From a virus, in IMG/VR virus record IMGVR_UViG_3300035670_000062, positions 1-64,000 of that record: DNA of 64,000 bases; one strand, given 5' to 3'. Under the pieces are notes generated by a model. The model was not told the origin of the DNA and ran no database searches. It saw nothing but the letters and a program-made list of their open reading frames with translations. Positions 17,795 to 26,376 of the stretch are shown piece by piece; within the stretch, counting starts at the first letter, position 1; each line of letters begins with the position of its first letter. A program made the position numbers and the translations under genes.

Positions 17795-19270
17795 ATGAGT
17801 TTAAAAATTAATCCTTTACTGATGACAGATGGATACAAAACAAGTCATAGACTTATGTATCCACCAAAAACAACTCTTGTATATAGTAATTATACTTGTA
17901 GAAGTGCTAAATATATGCCTGACATAGCTAAAAATGTTGTTGTGTTTGGCATTCAATATACATTTAGATATATTGATGACATATTCAGAAATGAATTTTT
18001 TAGTAGAGACAAATATCAAGTATGTCAAGAAGCTAAACAATATTTAAGTTCTTATTTAGGGACTGATTATGATGTATCACATTTTGAGGAATTACATGAT
18101 TTAGGTTATTTACCTATTAGGGTGAAGGCTTTGGAAGAAGGTACAGTTGTTCAAACAGGTATTCCTTTGTTTACTATTGTAAATACCCACTCCGATTTCT
18201 TTTGGATAACTAATTTTTTAGAAACTCTTATATCTACATTAATTTGGAAACCTGTACATTCAGCTTCCTTAGCTTATGGTTATAAAAAAATATTAACTAA
18301 ATATGCTGAAGAAACGGGTATAGATCCTATGTTTGTAAATTTTCAAGGACATGATTTTAGTTTTAGAGGCATGCAATCCCCAGAAGCTGCTATTAGTTCA
18401 GGAATGGGATTTTTAACATCTTTTATGGGAACCGATACATTACCTACTTTACAAGCTATAAAATATTATTATGGTGATGATAATGTAGGATTTAGCGTTC
18501 CTGCATCTGAACATAGTGTAATGTGTTCCCATGGTAAAGAAGGGGAAATAAATACTCTTAAATATCTTATGAAACAGTATCCTACAGGTATATTATCTGT
18601 AGTAAGTGATACATGGGATTTATGGAAACTTATTACAGAATATTTACCTCAACTTAAAGAAGAAATTTTATCAAGAGATGGTAAACTTGTAATTAGACCT
18701 GACAGTGGTGATCCTGTTGACATTATTTGTGGTCAACAATTTGATTATAAAATAAAAACTTCTAAACCAGAACATAAAGGAGTAATTGAACTTCTTTGGG
18801 ATATATTTGGTGGTACTGTAAATGAACAGGGTTACAAAGTGTTAGATCCTCATATTGGTTGTATTTATGGCGACAGTATTACTCCCGAAAGAGCTATTCA
18901 AATAGCTGAAAGACTTAAAGCTAAAGGATTTGCTAATCAAGTAGTATTAGGGATTGGTAGTTATTCTATGGGGTATGCCACTAGAGATAATCAAGGAGGT
19001 GCTGTTAAATCTACTTATGTAGAAGTTGATAATGAAGCTAGACCTATATTTAAAGATCCTATTACTGATGATGGTACTAAAAAATCTGCTAAGGGCTTAC
19101 TAATGGTTACTAAAGATGATTTAGAAAATTATATAGTTTTATCTAATGTTAGTAAAGGAGAAGAATCACAAGGGTTATTGAAACTTATTTACGAAGATGG
19201 TAGTTTTTATAATACTACTACATTAAATGAAATAAGAAATAGATTAGAAAGTAATATTAAACATTCATAA
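17795..19270 (+). CDS. NAMPT-like nicotinamide transferase (NadV or Namat)
   Basis: 491 residues, full NAMPT length. Family landmarks: NPLLMTDGYKTSHRLMYP at the N-terminus, FQGHDFSFRGM, SVPASEHSVM (catalytic His region), VVSDTWDLW, VIRPDSGDP and VLGIGSYSMGY. The enzyme joins nicotinamide to an activated ribose: PRPP in NAMPT (giving NMN) or ADP-ribose pyrophosphate in Namat (giving NAD+ directly). Paired with the Prs-like gene upstream, NARP1 is a strong candidate; this pathway counters NAD-depleting defences. Telling the two apart needs active-site comparison. Confidence 0.9.
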   Translation: MSLKINPLLMTDGYKTSHRLMYPPKTTLVYSNYTCRSAKYMPDIAKNVVVFGIQYTFRYIDDIFRNEFFSRDKYQVCQEAKQYLSSYLGTDYDVSHFEELHDLGYLPIRVKALEEGTVVQTGIPLFTIVNTHSDFFWITNFLETLISTLIWKPVHSASLAYGYKKILTKYAEETGIDPMFVNFQGHDFSFRGMQSPEAAISSGMGFLTSFMGTDTLPTLQAIKYYYGDDNVGFSVPASEHSVMCSHGKEGEINTLKYLMKQYPTGILSVVSDTWDLWKLITEYLPQLKEEILSRDGKLVIRPDSGDPVDIICGQQFDYKIKTSKPEHKGVIELLWDIFGGTVNEQGYKVLDPHIGCIYGDSITPERAIQIAERLKAKGFANQVVLGIGSYSMGYATRDNQGGAVKSTYVEVDNEARPIFKDPITDDGTKKSAKGLLMVTKDDLENYIVLSNVSKGEESQGLLKLIYEDGSFYNTTTLNEIRNRLESNIKHS

Positions 19271-19277
19271 TGAAATG

Positions 19278-19310
19278 TTTAGCTACGTAGACGATGTTTC
19301 GTATCTTTAC
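19278..19310 (+). promoter_or_regulatory. Class I promoter, GATGTT subclass
   Basis: TTTAG at 19278, TATCTTTA at 19302; the spacer GCTACGTAGACGATGTTTCG repeats that at 16832 exactly. Reads into the UV endonuclease gene. Confidence 0.72.
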
Positions 19311-19369
19311 AGTGTAAGCATTTAAATACATTTAAATGTCATACTAAACAAATAAACACATTAAATAAT

Positions 19370-20254
19370 ATGACTCAAACAATAGGATACGCGTGTATAT
19401 CTTCTCTACTAAAAGAAAATACCACCAACAGAACAATTAGACTAAAAACATATCAAGAAAAAGGACTAGCTTTAGTGTCTAACTTGGCATTACAAAATGT
19501 AAAAGATCTAGTAAAACTAATAGAACACAATGAAAAAAATGCTATTAGATTTTTTAGAATGTCTTCCAACATATTCCCATGGCAGTCTACTTACGAGTTA
19601 GAAGACCTAGTTGACTACGATGAAATTTACGCTACATTAAAAATTGCTGCTTCATTAATTAAAAAATACAATCATCGTATTACAACTCACCCAGGACAAT
19701 TCAACGTTTTAGCTTCTCCTAAAAAGTCTGTCGTAGACAGAACAGTCAGAGACTTACGAGACCACGCCATCATAATGGACATACTTGAATTAAGCCAAAC
19801 ACCATACAATAAAATCAACATTCACGTAGGTGGTGCATATGGTGACAAAGACAAAGCATTGAAAACATGGTGTGAAAATTTCCAACTCCTACCAGACAAT
19901 GTCAAAAGTAGACTAACTATTGAAAATGACGACAAGGCTGCTAGTTTTAGTGTTAAAGATTTACTGTACATTTATGAAAATTGCAATGTACCTATAGTAT
20001 TCGATTATCATCACCATACGTTTAACACTGGAGGATGCAGTGAGGAAGAAGCGTTTAATTTGGCGTACAATACGTGGCATGGCATTAAACCTATATGTCA
20101 CGTTTCTGAACCAAGAGATCTAAAAAAGCCTAGATCACATCATGATTACATTTTGAAAAAGGTAAATACATACGGTAAAGAAGTAGATTTAATGTTTGAA
20201 TGTAAACAAAAAGACGCAGCTGTGTTGAAATACAGAGAACTTTTTCTTACATAA
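19370..20254 (+). CDS. uvsE: UV damage endonuclease (UvdE family)
   Basis: 294 residues, TIM-barrel. Signature segments: GYACIS at the start, RFFRMSSNIFPW, ITTHPGQFNVLASP, INIHVGGAYGDK, LTIENDDKAAS, VFDYHHHTFN and HVSEPR, which supply the metal-binding His, Glu and Asp residues. It nicks DNA 5' of UV photoproducts to start repair. Codons use C more often than neighbours, hinting at a separate origin. It shares its promoter subclass with the two NAD-linked genes. Confidence 0.9.
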   Translation: MTQTIGYACISSLLKENTTNRTIRLKTYQEKGLALVSNLALQNVKDLVKLIEHNEKNAIRFFRMSSNIFPWQSTYELEDLVDYDEIYATLKIAASLIKKYNHRITTHPGQFNVLASPKKSVVDRTVRDLRDHAIIMDILELSQTPYNKINIHVGGAYGDKDKALKTWCENFQLLPDNVKSRLTIENDDKAASFSVKDLLYIYENCNVPIVFDYHHHTFNTGGCSEEEAFNLAYNTWHGIKPICHVSEPRDLKKPRSHHDYILKKVNTYGKEVDLMFECKQKDAAVLKYRELFLT

Positions 20255-20256
20255 CA

Positions 20257-20289
20257 TTTGGCTTCCTAAGGAACTATTCGTATATTTAT
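20257..20289 (+). promoter_or_regulatory. Class I promoter
   Basis: TTTGG at 20257, TATATTTA at 20281, 24 nt apart. Reads into the ATPase gene. Confidence 0.7.
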
Positions 20290-20315
20290 ATTATAATAAA
20301 AAACAAATAAAAGTT

Positions 20316-21104
20316 ATGGAAACATTAGTAAAAAGAGGTCGTCCAATAAAACAGAAAGAGTCTGTTAAGATTGAAAAAAAAGCTATTTCATTATTTAGAG
20401 GAAATGATTTATATTTCAATGAATCACTTTTTATACCATTTAAAACAAAAACTGAAATAGATTTAATTTTATCAACTGAAGGAGGTTTAATGCCTGGTAC
20501 ATCGATGATGTTAGCAGGTGGTCCTGGGTCAGGGAAATCCACGTTAGTAATGGACATGTTGTCTAAATTTACGATGCAAGGATTAAAATGTTTACTAATT
20601 CAAGGAGAAATGGATCAGATAGGACATTATAAATACTGTAAAAGAGTTCCTACATTTGGTTGCGTTCAGACATTATTTTTAAAGGACTATGTAGACAATG
20701 TAAAAGAAACTTTTGAGGAGGTTCTTGATTTAGGATACGATGTTATTGCAATTGATTCTATAGCTGAGGTTTTAGATATGTATAAAGATCAAAATGGAGG
20801 CACTATTAAACAAGCTGAATCTTGGTTTTTGAAATTACAAGACGAGGTTAAAAAAGGTAAAAATTCTAAAGGATATTATACGTCATTTATTAACATCCAA
20901 CAAATGACTAAATCAGATGAGTTTGCAGGAAGTAATCGTTTGAAACATATGATGGAAGCATTTGCTAAAGTTGAACGTAGTAGAGATGGACTTGAAAGAA
21001 CAATACATTTTGAAAAAAACAGAGACTGTGATAAAGATTTTAAAATCTATTTTTCAATATACAAAGATGGAGTACATTTTGCATTTAACCAAAATGAAGA
21101 ATAA
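20316..21104 (+). CDS. RecA/RadA-like P-loop ATPase
   Basis: 262 residues. Walker A GGPGSGKST near residue 69, after GGLMPGTSMMLAG; Walker B DVIAIDSIAEVL near 145; then SFINIQQMTKS and RTIHFEKNRD, the order seen in RadA/DnaB-type ATPases. It is distinct from the UvsX- and helicase-like proteins upstream. Recombination mediation or repair is likely. A weak GGAGGA/TCCTCC hairpin follows at 21112. Confidence 0.72.
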   Translation: METLVKRGRPIKQKESVKIEKKAISLFRGNDLYFNESLFIPFKTKTEIDLILSTEGGLMPGTSMMLAGGPGSGKSTLVMDMLSKFTMQGLKCLLIQGEMDQIGHYKYCKRVPTFGCVQTLFLKDYVDNVKETFEEVLDLGYDVIAIDSIAEVLDMYKDQNGGTIKQAESWFLKLQDEVKKGKNSKGYYTSFINIQQMTKSDEFAGSNRLKHMMEAFAKVERSRDGLERTIHFEKNRDCDKDFKIYFSIYKDGVHFAFNQNEE

Positions 21105-21111
21105 AGAAAGT

Positions 21112-21130
21112 GGAGGAGTAATCCTCCTTC
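21112..21130 (+). terminator. Weak hairpin after ATPase gene
   Basis: GGAGGA, 4-nt loop GTAA, TCCTCC, then TTCCATATATTT. The U-tract is poor, so this may be an attenuator or mRNA end structure. Confidence 0.35.
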
Positions 21131-21156
21131 CATATATTTAACCAAAATTAAAAAAT

Positions 21157-21276
21157 ATGAGCTGCTCAGGAGGAAAATCAACAAAAAAAGGAAACTATAA
21201 TAAAGCGAATAATTTAAAGAAACCTACAGGATACACTGTAGATAAAAAAGGAAATATTAAACCAATATACAAATAA
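21157..21276 (+). CDS. Tiny basic protein
   Basis: 39 residues (starts MSCSGGKSTKKGNYNKAN, ends KPIYK), Gly/Lys rich. Good ATG, flanked by ATPase and DUF932 genes in the same direction. No family known to me. Confidence 0.5.
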   Translation: MSCSGGKSTKKGNYNKANNLKKPTGYTVDKKGNIKPIYK

Positions 21277-21282
21277 AACGTT

Positions 21283-22092
21283 ATGAAGTACAAATTTATC
21301 CCCGTCGATAACAATATCGATAAAGCGATAGCATTCGCTAACACACTAGATTCAAATAACATTAAAAATGTTCAACGAATCAAACAAAAACCATTTTATA
21401 TCGAAACGTTAGATATAGTTGAAATGCTACAAAACGAAGGTTTTAAATTAAAAGGCGTAGCTGAACAAAGAGGTAAAAGTAAAAAAATTGATTCGCATTA
21501 TCTTGATTTGCATCATCCTGATTTTAAAATGTATGATAGAAAAGGTAATATCGAATCATTGTTTACTGTTAAACTATCAAACAGTACAAGCGGTAACACA
21601 GCGCTTGAAATTCAACCAGGAGCGTTTCGTTATGTTTGCGTAAACAATATGATGCATCGCGATTATGCTGTAGCTAAAGTTAAACATACTGAAGTTGATT
21701 ATAATAAGATTCCGCAAATCATTGCTCAAGTAGTTAATCAAGCTGATATGTATTTAGATTCGTTTAGAAACTTTAAAAATATTATATTAACGCATGAACA
21801 AGCTAATGCTCTTGCTAGAGATGCATATCGAATTAAATTTGATAGTACATTTGATTTGAATAGAGCAGATTATGTTGATTTTTTAAGAAATGCTCAAGTT
21901 GATACTAAGCAAGAAGAAAAAGTATTGCAATTACTTAAAGTTAATCGTGTTGAAGATGAAGGTAACGATTTATGGGCGGTATTCAACAGAATACAAGAAA
22001 ACTTAACAGCTGATGTTCGTAACTTTAAAACAGATATTAAATTAAACCAACAACTATTCAGCTTAGCTGATCAATATGTTTTAGCTGTTTAA
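21283..22092 (+). CDS. DUF932 family protein
   Basis: 269 residues. The pattern VKLSNSTSGNTALEIQPGAFRYVCVNNMM followed by a helical second half ending LADQYVLAV fits the DUF932 phage/plasmid family, whose function is unknown. A second member is at 45927 (258 residues), so the genome keeps two. ATG preceded by AAACGTT. Confidence 0.72.
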   Translation: MKYKFIPVDNNIDKAIAFANTLDSNNIKNVQRIKQKPFYIETLDIVEMLQNEGFKLKGVAEQRGKSKKIDSHYLDLHHPDFKMYDRKGNIESLFTVKLSNSTSGNTALEIQPGAFRYVCVNNMMHRDYAVAKVKHTEVDYNKIPQIIAQVVNQADMYLDSFRNFKNIILTHEQANALARDAYRIKFDSTFDLNRADYVDFLRNAQVDTKQEEKVLQLLKVNRVEDEGNDLWAVFNRIQENLTADVRNFKTDIKLNQQLFSLADQYVLAV

Positions 22093-22108
22093 AAATTATT
22101 TTTTTATA

Positions 22109-22117
22109 TATTTATAA
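22109..22117 (+). promoter_or_regulatory. TATTTATAA box
   Basis: TATTTATAATAAA 14 bases before the ATG at 22131, resembling the boxes ahead of virion genes. Confidence 0.4.
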
Positions 22118-22130
22118 TAAATTTAATTAA

Positions 22131-22613
22131 ATGGCTAAAATTGTAATATTAAGCTGTACTAAGTCGAAACTAGATAAACCATCACAAGCACAAGAATTAT
22201 ACTCAGCCTCTCCTACTTTTCAGAAGACATTGGAATATGGTAAATCATTAAGTCCAGATAAAATGTTTATCTTATCTGCAAAGCATCATTTAGTACCTTT
22301 AGATAAAGTATTATCACCATATGATTTGACATTAAAAGAAATACCTAAAGAAGAAAAGACAAAATGGGGTATAGAAGTTATAAAACAAATGAAATCTAAA
22401 GGTATAAATCCTGAAAAAGATAAATTTGTATTTTTGACAGGTACTGAATATATGAAACCACTACAAGAATATATTCCTGAGTCTAACATTGAAACTCCAT
22501 TAGAGGGTAAACGTATGGGAGAAAGAATGAAATGGCTTAATACTCAAATTAATAAGTTAAATGAAGTGTTTAAAAAAATAAAACAAATGATATATGAAAG
22601 TATCAAAAGATAA
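22131..22613 (+). CDS. DUF6884-like protein
   Basis: 160 residues. VILSCTKSKLDKPSQAQELYSAS and FILSAKHHLVPLDKVLSPYD are the two signature blocks of DUF6884, found in phages and defence-linked contexts; biochemical role unknown. The C-terminal 25 residues are Lys-rich and overlap the next start by 20 bp. Confidence 0.7.
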   Translation: MAKIVILSCTKSKLDKPSQAQELYSASPTFQKTLEYGKSLSPDKMFILSAKHHLVPLDKVLSPYDLTLKEIPKEEKTKWGIEVIKQMKSKGINPEKDKFVFLTGTEYMKPLQEYIPESNIETPLEGKRMGERMKWLNTQINKLNEVFKKIKQMIYESIKR

Positions 22614-22824
22614 ACTACAAGAAATGATAACTTTATATTTAAACGATATAGAGGATTATGGGACTAGTAAAGAATTTTTATTAGCAGAGTCAACATTGTC
22701 TCCTTATAAACAACTCATAACTGAAAATAAAAAGCCAGTTAATGAATTAATAAAAGAAATGATTAGTAGTTCTGGAGATTCTGTGGTTATTGCTGATTTT
22801 TTAGATTATATAAGAGAAATATAG
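22594..22824 (+). CDS. Hypothetical helical protein
   Basis: 76 residues, predicted all-helical, overlapping the DUF6884 gene by 20 bp. No recognised motif. Confidence 0.5.
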   Translation: MKVSKDKLQEMITLYLNDIEDYGTSKEFLLAESTLSPYKQLITENKKPVNELIKEMISSSGDSVVIADFLDYIREI

Positions 22825-22850
22825 TATATTAAAACTTTTCTTACAAAATG

Positions 22851-22883
22851 TTTGGCTCCCCAAGGAGCCATTCGTATTTTTAT
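22851..22883 (+). promoter_or_regulatory. Class I promoter with spacer dyad
   Basis: TTTGG at 22851, TATTTTTA at 22875, with GGCTCC...GGAGCC in the spacer. The gene start is placed downstream at 22902; an ATG just before TTTGG (22848) is rejected. Confidence 0.75.
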
Positions 22884-22901
22884 ATCATAATAAAAAATAA
22901 C

Positions 22902-23198
22902 ATGAATATAAATGAATTAATATTATTAACAAAAGATATATCTATTGAAGTAGCTAAACTTCATTCAATGATAGGATGTGGGCAAAGATGTATTCAAAAT
23001 TTTATAAATGAGAATAATCTTAATGGTGTTGAAATAATTGAATATTTGATAAAAAATCCCAAAAGTAAATTAGATATTAAATGTTTTATTACTAATAGTA
23101 AATGTATTTCAAAGAGAGAAATAAAATTAAGAAAAAAATTTTTAACCAAATTTAAAAATAAAAGTTATGATACAAAAGGGTATAGCTTTAGTTGCTAA
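22902..23198 (+). CDS. Hypothetical basic protein
   Basis: 98 residues. Helical with a Lys-rich C-terminus. Its last 32 bp overlap the start of the degraded frame at 23167, so the last residues may be a readthrough of an older, shorter end. Confidence 0.5.
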   Translation: MNINELILLTKDISIEVAKLHSMIGCGQRCIQNFINENNLNGVEIIEYLIKNPKSKLDIKCFITNSKCISKREIKLRKKFLTKFKNKSYDTKGYSFSC

Positions 23199-23422
23199 AA
23201 ATGTTTATAAGATGAATAGTTAGGAACTAATATTCTTGTTATTGGTAAAGAATATGTTGTAGATTACATTGAGGGAGGAAAATATTTCTCATAACTGAAA
23301 TAGATGTTGATCATGTTTTTAGCTTAATAAAGGGTAAATCAAGCTATTTTAAGAAATTTTTTGATGAAAAAAATCATAATTTATTAAATTCTTTTAAAAA
23401 TGAACAAAATAGATACATATAA
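23167..23422 (+). pseudogene. Frameshifted remnant of a small gene
   Basis: A typical leader (AATAAAAGTT) and ATG start MIQKGIALVAKNVYK, then a stop. GTNILVIGKEYVVDYIEGGKYF follows in another frame, and ITEIDVDHVFSLIKGKSSYF in a third, running to 23422. Joined, they read as one protein of about 85 residues. Two indels, near 23222 and 23288, would explain it. The function of the intact form is unknown. The next gene begins inside its last codons. Confidence 0.55.
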
Positions 23423-23591
23423 TCATATTATTAAATGTTTAGAAAGTGTAAATAATATTATTCAATTAGAAGCAATTTATAATATGATAAATAATTATAT
23501 TAATAAATTTGGTCATGATGAATTTATTGTAGAAGTTGAATGTAAACTTTTGAAATTTTTAGATGGTCATACATCAGATTATATTATATAA
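23400..23591 (+). CDS. Hypothetical small protein
   Basis: 63 residues, helical, no recognised domain. Overlaps the end of the degraded frame. Confidence 0.45.
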   Translation: MNKIDTYNHIIKCLESVNNIIQLEAIYNMINNYINKFGHDEFIVEVECKLLKFLDGHTSDYII

Positions 23592-23603
23592 TGTAAATAA
23601 ACA

Positions 23604-23996
23604 ATGAAAGAGAGAATTAAAAATGAGATTATAAAAATTGCAGGTAAGAATACCACTTTTTTAGAGTCTAAAAAATCAATTGAAAAAAGGGAGAAAAAAT
23701 TATTCATTGAAATGTTAGATGAATTAAGAAAACTCCAAACATTAAGTGATAATCTAATGGAAGATTATGGAATTAATTTATTCATATATGAACAGATTTA
23801 TTGGGATGTTATAGTGAAGCTAATAATTAATAAGTATGGAGATGATGTTGGGTTGGTAATGGTTTGGTGGGCTTGTGATGTATTAGATCCAAAAAGTGAT
23901 GAAAATATTATTATGGATATTGATACAGAAGAAAAATTCATAGTTAAATCCCCTTCTCAAGTATATAATGCTCTTAAAAAACTTAAAAAAATATAA
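23604..23996 (+). CDS. Hypothetical protein
   Basis: 130 residues, helical. MVWWACDVLDP is the most distinctive segment. No family recognised. Four bases separate it from the next gene. Confidence 0.5.
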   Translation: MKERIKNEIIKIAGKNTTFLESKKSIEKREKKLFIEMLDELRKLQTLSDNLMEDYGINLFIYEQIYWDVIVKLIINKYGDDVGLVMVWWACDVLDPKSDENIIMDIDTEEKFIVKSPSQVYNALKKLKKI

Positions 23997-23999
23997 GTT

Positions 24000-24239
24000 A
24001 TGTTATTTGAAATAGATTTTAATAGGGAAGTTGATGATAAATTTTTAGAAAGTATTGGTGCTAAATGGTATGAAACGGGTAGTACAAAATACGCGCCTTT
24101 CGAAATATTAAAAATAGAAATAAATTCTTTTGATGAGTTAGAAGAAATACTTAAAAAAGTAGACAAGGAGAAAGAAGGGATGTATAGTGCTATAGTTAGT
24201 TTTGATCCACCTTGTATATTCTTAGATAAAGAAGTTTGA
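24000..24239 (+). CDS. Hypothetical protein
   Basis: 79 residues, alpha/beta, soluble; not recognised. Starts four bases after the preceding stop, in a run of small genes read together. Confidence 0.5.
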   Translation: MLFEIDFNREVDDKFLESIGAKWYETGSTKYAPFEILKIEINSFDELEEILKKVDKEKEGMYSAIVSFDPPCIFLDKEV

Positions 24240-24241
24240 TT

Positions 24242-24349
24242 ATGGGTACATTTGAAATAATAATGATGGTAATTTTCTCACTAATATTTTTCGTCCCAAT
24301 ATTATTTGGTGATAAGAATGATGATGGGGAAGATGATATAATGGGTTAA
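24242..24349 (+). CDS. Tiny single-helix membrane protein
   Basis: 35 residues: one transmembrane helix (IIMMVIFSLIFFVPILF) and an acidic tail (DKNDDGEDD). Starts two bases after the preceding stop. Unknown role. Confidence 0.45.
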   Translation: MGTFEIIMMVIFSLIFFVPILFGDKNDDGEDDIMG

Positions 24350-24372
24350 AAACATAGAAAAAAATAAAAAAT

Positions 24373-24726
24373 ATGGATAGAATAGAAATAAATGGAATAT
24401 GGTATGTTCGGGAAGACATGTCTACTAATGTAGAAATTGCTAATGAAGTAACTATTTTTGAAGGTGCAGTTTGGGAAGATGATATGTGGTGTTTTGAAGC
24501 TGCTAGGATAAAGAAGGAAGATGGGAGTTTCTATGATGGTTTCAGTATTGATGTTTTAAATAAAAAAACGGAAAAAAAAGACTATATTGATAATATGTTT
24601 TATATGGATGGATTAATAGAAGGATTAGATGAATCTATTAAAGATGCTAAAATATATTTAGATGATAGAGGAATAAATAGTTTAATATCATTTATAAAAT
24701 ATTTAAAAAACGAAGGGTGGTCATGA
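24373..24726 (+). CDS. Hypothetical protein
   Basis: 117 residues, soluble, no recognised motif. Its TGA overlaps the ATG of thymidylate synthase (ATGA), so the two are probably translationally coupled. Confidence 0.55.
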   Translation: MDRIEINGIWYVREDMSTNVEIANEVTIFEGAVWEDDMWCFEAARIKKEDGSFYDGFSIDVLNKKTEKKDYIDNMFYMDGLIEGLDESIKDAKIYLDDRGINSLISFIKYLKNEGWS

Positions 24727-25658
24727 ATAAATTAGATAAAGATTATCAAAATCTTGTAAAAGATATACTAGAAAATGGTGTGATTAAATCAGATCGCACG
24801 GGAACGGGTACAATAAGTCTATTTGGTAAACAAATTAGACATAAAATGAGTGATGGTTTTCCTTTACTTACAACTAAAAAGATGCCATTTAAAACAATTG
24901 TAACTGAGCTTCTTTGGTTTCTCCGTGGAGATTCAGATATTCGTTTTTTATGGAAAAATAATTGCCATATTTGGAATGGAGATTGGTATAAACAATATTC
25001 AAAATCTTGTTCAAATCCTTATTCATTAGAAGAAATGATTAAGTTTGGATTAGAATGGGAACAAAACTCAAGAAATTTTCATAGGTCTATTTGGGATTTA
25101 GGTCCTATCTATGGTCGTCAGTGGAGAAATTGGGATGCTATTTTTGATGGAGGAATAGATCAAATCACAAACCTAATCAACGACCTTAAAACAAATCCAG
25201 ACTCAAGGAGATTAATAGTCTCAGCTTGGAATGTAAGTGAATTAGATAAAATGATTCTTCCTCCTTGTCATAATTTTTTTCAAATGTACTCTATTGAAAA
25301 AGAAGGAAAACGTTATTTAAGCATTATGGTTAATATCAGGTCTAATGATATACCTTTAGGATTACCATTTAATATAGCAAGTTATGGTTTACTACTTGAA
25401 ATTATAGCTAAAGAAGTAAACATGATTTCAGATGAACTTATAATTAATATAGGAGATGCTCATATTTATTTAAATCAAATAGAAGGAATTAAAGAACAAT
25501 TAAATAGAGAACCATTCCAATTACCTAAATTAAAAATTAAACAACATTCTATTGATGAACCAAGTCCCTTAACAAAACCCCAATATTGGTATCCTGAGGA
25601 TTTTGTAGTTGGAAATTACCAATCTCATCCTACTATTAAACTTCCCTTATCAAATTAA
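24723..25658 (+). CDS. thyA: Thymidylate synthase
   Basis: 311 residues, ThyA type. SDRTGTGTISLFG, the nucleophile Cys182 in ILPPCHNFF, IRSNDIPLGLPFNIASY and GDAHIYLNQ are all present. It methylates dUMP to dTMP with methylene-tetrahydrofolate. The ATG overlapping the previous stop is preferred to a GTG six bases upstream. With nrdB it supports phage DNA precursor supply. Confidence 0.95.
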   Translation: MNKLDKDYQNLVKDILENGVIKSDRTGTGTISLFGKQIRHKMSDGFPLLTTKKMPFKTIVTELLWFLRGDSDIRFLWKNNCHIWNGDWYKQYSKSCSNPYSLEEMIKFGLEWEQNSRNFHRSIWDLGPIYGRQWRNWDAIFDGGIDQITNLINDLKTNPDSRRLIVSAWNVSELDKMILPPCHNFFQMYSIEKEGKRYLSIMVNIRSNDIPLGLPFNIASYGLLLEIIAKEVNMISDELIINIGDAHIYLNQIEGIKEQLNREPFQLPKLKIKQHSIDEPSPLTKPQYWYPEDFVVGNYQSHPTIKLPLSN

Positions 25659-25675
25659 AAATAAATGGGGATTTG

Positions 25676-25708
25676 TTTGGTTGTTCAAAAAATGATTCGT
25701 ATCTTTAT
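25676..25708 (+). promoter_or_regulatory. Class I promoter
   Basis: TTTGG at 25676, TATCTTTA at 25700, 24 nt apart; no dyad. Reads into 25738. Confidence 0.7.
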
Positions 25709-25737
25709 AATATAAGAAACAAATAAAAATAAAAGTT

Positions 25738-25959
25738 ATGACAATATTTAATGGTGATATTTATGATTTAGGTCAAACTATAAATGGTGTATCTAAATTT
25801 ATATTCTTCAATGATAAATGGCATTACTACAGTCAGAATATTACAAGAGAATATGAATACTCTCAAGAAGAATTAACTAATCTTATTCATCAAGATAAAT
25901 TAGATGGATGGGATGAGGTTACATTTTTAGGAAATATTTTTTCATATATAAATGATTAA
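25738..25959 (+). CDS. Hypothetical protein
   Basis: 73 residues, beta-rich start, no recognised domain. AAAAGTT leader; its stop codon shares a base with the next start. Confidence 0.5.
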   Translation: MTIFNGDIYDLGQTINGVSKFIFFNDKWHYYSQNITREYEYSQEELTNLIHQDKLDGWDEVTFLGNIFSYIND

Positions 25960-26375
25960 TGAATATGAGTAATAAAAAAATTCCATTAAGTTATACTATT
26001 TTATATGCTAAAGGTTGGTATGAAAAGAGTGACAATCTTATAGAAGATTTAAAAGAAACATTAAGATTGGATGACTATACTCCATTTAGTAAAAATGATG
26101 TCCTTTCTATTCTTATTAGGAATTACCAAGAATATTCAAAAAAAGAACTTATAGATATTATATCTACAATACATCCTGATAATGTATGGAAAGTTAGTTA
26201 TCCTGGGGATAAAGAATGGGATTTATATGATGCTGTAGTGTATTATATTTTATCATACTTTAGGTTTTTAAATAATAATGAATGGGAAATTAAAACTCCT
26301 AATTATAGAGGTAAATTAAAGAGAAACCCAGATATAGAAGTAAAAACAATAATTAAATATTTTAATAATAAATAA
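25959..26375 (+). CDS. Hypothetical protein
   Basis: 138 residues, soluble, Trp/Tyr-rich (WYEKSD, HPDNVWKVSYPGDKEWDLYDAV). Not recognised. Coupled to its neighbours by one- and two-base gaps. Confidence 0.5.
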   Translation: MNMSNKKIPLSYTILYAKGWYEKSDNLIEDLKETLRLDDYTPFSKNDVLSILIRNYQEYSKKELIDIISTIHPDNVWKVSYPGDKEWDLYDAVVYYILSYFRFLNNNEWEIKTPNYRGKLKRNPDIEVKTIIKYFNNK

Positions 26376-26376
26376 T

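Noticed and set aside
22848-22901. ATG at 22848 as start of the gene at 22902
   Set aside because: It is at the -33 box of the promoter; the downstream ATG is consistent with transcription from it.
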